From: an uncultured Hyphomicrobiales bacterium
Lineage (GTDB): Bacteria > Pseudomonadota > Alphaproteobacteria > Rhizobiales > Beijerinckiaceae
Length of the DNA: 5,364 nt
Assembly (NCBI GenBank): GCA_903932565.1
Contig: CAIZGQ010000548.1
Span: forward strand, 1-5,364
Reading direction: 5' to 3'
The translations under genes were made by a program, and so were the position numbers. The notes under the pieces were generated by a model. The model had not been told where the DNA came from. It did no database searches and saw only the letters and a list, made by a program, of their open reading frames with translations. Shown here piece by piece: positions 4,871 to 5,364 of the stretch (within the stretch, counting starts at the first letter, position 1; each line of letters starts with the position of its first letter).

Positions 4871-4893
4871 GAACCCGGCTCGAGCCGGGGTTC
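4871..4893. repeat. Inner hairpin 1 of the mosaic
   Basis: GAACCCGGCTC and GAGCCGGGGTTC are nearly perfect arms with no loop and one bulged G. A shortened copy of the right arm, GAGCCGGGTTCG, recurs at 5064-5075. Confidence 0.65.
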
Positions 4894-4905
4894 GTCATCT
4901 GGAAT

Positions 4906-4933
4906 ACGCAAGTCGGGTAAACCCGACTTGCGT
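4906..4933. repeat. Inner hairpin 2: perfect 13-bp inverted repeat
   Basis: ACGCAAGTCGGGT (4906-4918), two bases AA, then the exact reverse complement (4921-4933). It is the strongest hairpin in the window. No T-run follows on either side, so it is a REP-type element rather than a terminator, although such hairpins can also protect the upstream mRNA. Confidence 0.75.
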
Positions 4934-5165
4934 GGAGAAGGTGCCCTGCGGATGCAGGGCGGATGAGGGTTCTGACGCAACAGACTCACCCTCACCCGGT
5001 CGGTATCCGCCGACCACCCTCTCTCTCCCAAGGGAGAGGGTACGCCCCATCTGGATAAATCTAGAGCCGGGTTCGGGGGCGAGGGTCCGCATCACCTGAA
5101 ACAGCACCCCTTGCCGCTTGCGTATCCCCTGAGGGTCGTGCAGGGATGTCGGCGACCTGACACTG

Positions 5166-5188
5166 CGGCGGCGCTCAGCCTGCCGCCG
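5166..5188 (+). other. GC hairpin just before the last gene
   Basis: CGGCGGC (5166-5172) pairs with GCCGCCG (5182-5188) over a nine-base loop, 15 bases before the ATG at 5204. It could shade the weak ribosome site GGA (5196-5198). No clear promoter is seen between the repeat mosaic and the gene. Confidence 0.4.
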
Positions 5189-5203
5189 ATTTGCCGGATA
5201 CAA

Positions 5204-5364
5204 ATGAAGCGCGTTCTGGACTTTATCTGGCCCGTCATTGGCCTCGCTGCAGTCGCCTTTTCGTTCTGGTTACTCGTCCGGGAGCTTCGCGGACTTTCTG
5301 CCTCCGATATCTGGTTCAGCCTCAAGGCGATCCCGCCCCACGCGTTCCTGATGGCGCTGGGCTC
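5204..5364 (+). CDS. N-terminus of a membrane protein, probably MprF/UPF0104 (lysylphosphatidylglycerol flippase/synthase) family; cut by window end
   Basis: Only 53 codons are present. They begin MKRVLDFIWP, then one hydrophobic segment VIGLAAVAFSFWLLV (11-25), the charged RELRGLSASDIWFSLKAIPP (26-45), and the start of a second hydrophobic segment (HAFLMALG). This pattern of a first helix, a 'W-x-x-x-R-E-L' end and a 'D-I-W-x-S-L-x-A-I-P' amphipathic stretch before the next helix is typical of the MprF-like/UPF0104 membrane domain, which flips aminoacyl phosphatidylglycerol or related lipids. Whether a synthase domain follows cannot be seen. The start at 5204 has only a weak GGA five bases upstream, but hydrophobicity begins soon after it. 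It lies 371 bp beyond fliJ behind a repeat mosaic, so it is probably not part of the motility operon. Confidence 0.6.
   Translation, partial: MKRVLDFIWPVIGLAAVAFSFWLLVRELRGLSASDIWFSLKAIPPHAFLMALG

Larger units (their letters stand above)
4851..5087. repeat. Mosaic of REP-like hairpins (intergenic repeat element)
   Basis: Almost all of the 371-bp gap between fliJ and the last gene is made of short inverted repeats in series. In order they are an outer pair CCTTCTCC (4859-4866)/GGAGAAGG (4934-4941) enclosing two inner hairpins; GCCCTGC-GGAT-GCAGGGC (4943-4960); TGAGGGTTCTG (4964-4974) pairing with CAGA-ctc-ACCCTCA (4981-4994); GGTCGG/CCGACC (4998-5015); and CTCTCCC-AA-GGGAGAG (5023-5038). A tail, GAGCCGGGTTCG and GGGCGAGGGT (5064-5087), follows. 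Segments such as GGAGAAGGTGCCC, GGATGAGGGTTCTG and the CTCTCCC/GGGAGAG hairpin are, to my knowledge, typical of dispersed intergenic repeats in alphaproteobacteria. No frame here looks coding. Confidence 0.75.

Noticed and set aside
4906..4933. Intrinsic terminator of fliJ
   Set aside because: The stem is strong but no T-run follows on either strand, and it is embedded in a series of REP-like hairpins.
4851..5087. CRISPR array or attachment site
   Set aside because: The hairpins differ from one another and have no regular repeat-spacer period; no integrase or cas gene is present.
4537..5325. Minus-strand open frames across fliJ and the repeat mosaic
   Set aside because: They are Arg/Pro/Ser-rich readings through hairpin repeats and the complement of fliJ, with no recognisable domain.

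Overview
This window is a chemotaxis and motility locus from an alphaproteobacterium, probably of the Hyphomicrobiales or a related order. Three things point there. A near-canonical CtrA cell-cycle regulator lies beside flagellar and chemotaxis genes. FliJ and CheY have the alphaproteobacterial form. GANTC (CcrM methylation) motifs and a perfect TTAA-N7-TTAA CtrA box lie in the ctrA-fliJ intergenic region. Base composition is moderately GC-rich and coding frames mostly have G or C at third positions.

Layout. Positions 1-2587 hold a tightly packed plus-strand chemotaxis operon. It has a probable last few codons of cheA, then cheW (with a histidine-rich tail), cheY, a cheB that contains only the methylesterase domain, and cheR. 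The cheA/cheW and cheB/cheR junctions are ATGA overlaps, which suggests translational coupling. After a 221-bp gap comes a 117-codon gene of unknown function (2809-3162). A strong hairpin terminator (about 3190-3225) separates it from the convergent ctrA gene (3247-3948, minus strand). A 494-bp regulatory region (3949-4442) divides ctrA from the divergent fliJ (4443-4832). It contains a candidate ctrA promoter, three GANTC sites, a perfect CtrA box, an inverted repeat and two adjacent leader hairpins. Downstream of fliJ, about 230 bp (4851-5087) is a mosaic of six or more REP-like hairpins, one set nested inside the arms of another. The window ends in the first 53 codons of a membrane protein resembling the N-terminus of the MprF/UPF0104 (lysylphosphatidylglycerol flippase/synthase) family.

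How the genes work together. CheA (mostly off-window) and CheW sit on chemoreceptors and pass phosphate to CheY, which acts on the flagellar motor. CheR and CheB add and remove receptor methyl groups for adaptation. FliJ belongs to the flagellar type III export apparatus. CtrA is the response regulator that, in this class, ties flagellar gene expression to the cell cycle, and its box upstream of fliJ fits that role.

Most of the window is recognisable motility biology and I see no wholly new system. The points most worth a second look are the receiver-less CheB next to a stand-alone CheY, the His-rich CheW tail, the unknown gene after cheR, the dense regulatory architecture between ctrA and fliJ, and the nested repeat mosaic.
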